Of a DNA stretch of 64,000 nt, positions 63,081 through 64,000 are shown piece by piece. A program made the position numbers and the translations under genes. Position 1 is the stretch's first letter; each line of letters starts with the position of its first letter. The stretch lies in NCBI RefSeq assembly GCF_026967985.1, contig NZ_JAPVBJ010000003.1, positions 62,001 to 126,000 of the forward strand, read 5' to 3'. Origin of the DNA: Modestobacter sp. VKM Ac-2984 (GTDB taxonomy: Bacteria; Actinomycetota; Actinomycetes; Mycobacteriales; Geodermatophilaceae). Below the pieces are notes generated by a model, which ran no database searches, was not told the origin of the DNA, and saw only the letters and a list, made by a program, of their open reading frames with translations.

Positions 63081-64000
63081 ATGACCGGATCGGGACACGA
63101 CCCACAGGTGCAGGAGCTGGCGAGGCCGTTGCGGGACCCCGGCGACCTGGACCCGCTGCTCGAACGGATCGGGTCGGCGCGCATCGTGCTGCTCGGCGAG
63201 GCATCGCACGGCACCCACGAGTACTACGCCTGGCGCACGGCGCTGACCCGCCGGCTGGTCACCGAGGCCGGCTTCTCCTTCGTCGCCGTGGAGGGGGACT
63301 GGCCGGACTGCCACCGGGTGAACTGCTCGGTGACGCTCGCCTCCGGCCCCGAGGACCCCCGCGAGGTGCTGCAGGGGTACGCGCGCTGGCCGACCTGGAT
63401 GTGGGCCAACGAAGAGGTCGCCGACCTGACCCGCTGGTTGCGCGAGCACAACGCCGGCCGCCCGCCCGCCGAGCGGGTCGGCTTCCACGGGTTGGACGTC
63501 TACAGCCTCTGGGAGTCCCTGCAGGCGGTGCTGGACCACCTCCGGGAGCACGACCCCGAGCACGTGACGACGGCGCTGGCCGCCTTCCGGTGCTTCGAGC
63601 CCTACGCCGAGGACCCGCAGGCCTACGCCCGGGCCACCCGGCTGACCCCGACCAGCTGCGAGGACGAGGTGGTGGCCCTGCTCGGCGACCTCCGCGCCCG
63701 CACGGCCACCGACGGGCGCTGGGAGCGGGACGCCGCCTTCGACGCCGAGCAGAACGCCCGGGCCGCGGCCGGCGCCGAGGCCTACTACCGGGCGATGGTC
63801 CGCGGCGGGCCGACGTCCTGGAACGTGCGGGACGTCCACATGGCCGACACCCTGGACCGGCTGCTGGAGCACCACGGTCCCGGTTCCCGCGCGGTGGTGT
63901 GGGAGCACAACACCCACGTCGGGGACGCCCGGTACACCGACATGGCCGACGCCGGCATGGTCAACCTCGGGCAGCTCGCGCGCGAGCGCCACGGCGCGGA
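63081..64000 (+). CDS. Erythromycin esterase-family protein (3' partial)
   Basis: At least 306 residues from ATG 63081 (MTGSGHDPQVQEL) with GGAG 6 bases upstream; the frame is open to the end of the window and perhaps a quarter of the protein is missing. The family signature is clear: VLLGEASHGTHEYYAWR with the catalytic His, FVAVEGDWPDCHRVN, and VVWEHNTHVGDARYTDM. Members include EreA/EreB macrolide esterases, but most chromosomal homologues have unknown substrates, so resistance should not be assumed. It is divergent from the phosphoribosyltransferase gene. Confidence 0.92.
   Translation, partial: MTGSGHDPQVQELARPLRDPGDLDPLLERIGSARIVLLGEASHGTHEYYAWRTALTRRLVTEAGFSFVAVEGDWPDCHRVNCSVTLASGPEDPREVLQGYARWPTWMWANEEVADLTRWLREHNAGRPPAERVGFHGLDVYSLWESLQAVLDHLREHDPEHVTTALAAFRCFEPYAEDPQAYARATRLTPTSCEDEVVALLGDLRARTATDGRWERDAAFDAEQNARAAAGAEAYYRAMVRGGPTSWNVRDVHMADTLDRLLEHHGPGSRAVVWEHNTHVGDARYTDMADAGMVNLGQLARERHGA

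Noticed and set aside
63081-64000. Calling the erythromycin-esterase-family gene a macrolide resistance gene
   Set aside because: The family is broad and mostly uncharacterised; context points to stress physiology and the protein is incomplete here.

Overview
The window is a high-GC actinobacterial chromosome segment. Codons end almost always in G or C, GTG starts are frequent, and most operons are joined by 4-base ATGA/GTGA overlaps. Gene content (reduced nuo cluster, fused oleBC, nirBD, PaoABC-like molybdoenzyme, sugar-hydrolase operon) suggests a soil or stone actinobacterium such as Geodermatophilaceae (Blastococcus, Modestobacter, Geodermatophilus). That placement is inference; no rRNA gene is present.

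Layout. (1) 1-18563: a plant-glycoside utilisation locus with an oligopeptide-type ABC transporter (last two ATPase genes), two GH78 alpha-L-rhamnosidases, GH43, GH2 and GH3 glycosidases, an SGNH esterase, a DUF1349 protein, two dehydrogenases and two nucleoside-hydrolase-like proteins. None of the glycosidases has a visible signal peptide, so oligosaccharides are probably imported and then cut in the cytoplasm. (2) 17616-20898: a TetR repressor, a 14-TM exporter and the second nucleoside-hydrolase-like gene, apparently one operon. (3) 21027-27750: housekeeping and accessory metabolism, including an aminotransferase/omega-amidase pair, a lipoprotein hydrolase, a protein with four cold-shock domains, and a fatty acyl-CoA ligase. 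(4) about 27768-32005: a visibly AT-richer insert with a frameshifted gene, two small membrane proteins and a fusion of a K+-channel-like pore with a GT2 glycosyltransferase. (5) 32013-37460: hutH, an IclR regulator and assimilatory nitrite reductase nirBD. (6) 37611-45613: an ECF sigma factor fused to a transmembrane and extracytoplasmic region, then the long-chain olefin genes oleD, oleBC and oleA, and a cytochrome P450. (7) 45710-50951: a three-subunit molybdenum hydroxylase and an exporter. (8) 51086-53554: a secreted LysM protein and a zinc alcohol dehydrogenase. (9) 53686-61716: a reduced complex I-like operon, nuoA-[NuoB/NuoD-like fusion]-H-J-K-L-M-N, with no NuoC, E, F, G or I and with an odd Met/His/Asp repeat in the fusion. 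An ArsR regulator is divergent from it. (10) 62208-64000: a phosphoribosyltransferase and an erythromycin-esterase-family gene that runs off the end.

How it fits together. Candidate stress-sigma promoters of the form GNNT-N15/16-GGGTA lie upstream of oleA, nuoA, arsR, the erythromycin-esterase gene and the zinc dehydrogenase. They suggest, without proving it, that olefin synthesis, the reduced complex I and these enzymes belong to one general-stress regulon. The most novel-looking items are the channel-glycosyltransferase fusion, the cysteine-poor NuoB/D fusion inside an otherwise intact proton-pumping arm, and the four-domain cold-shock protein.
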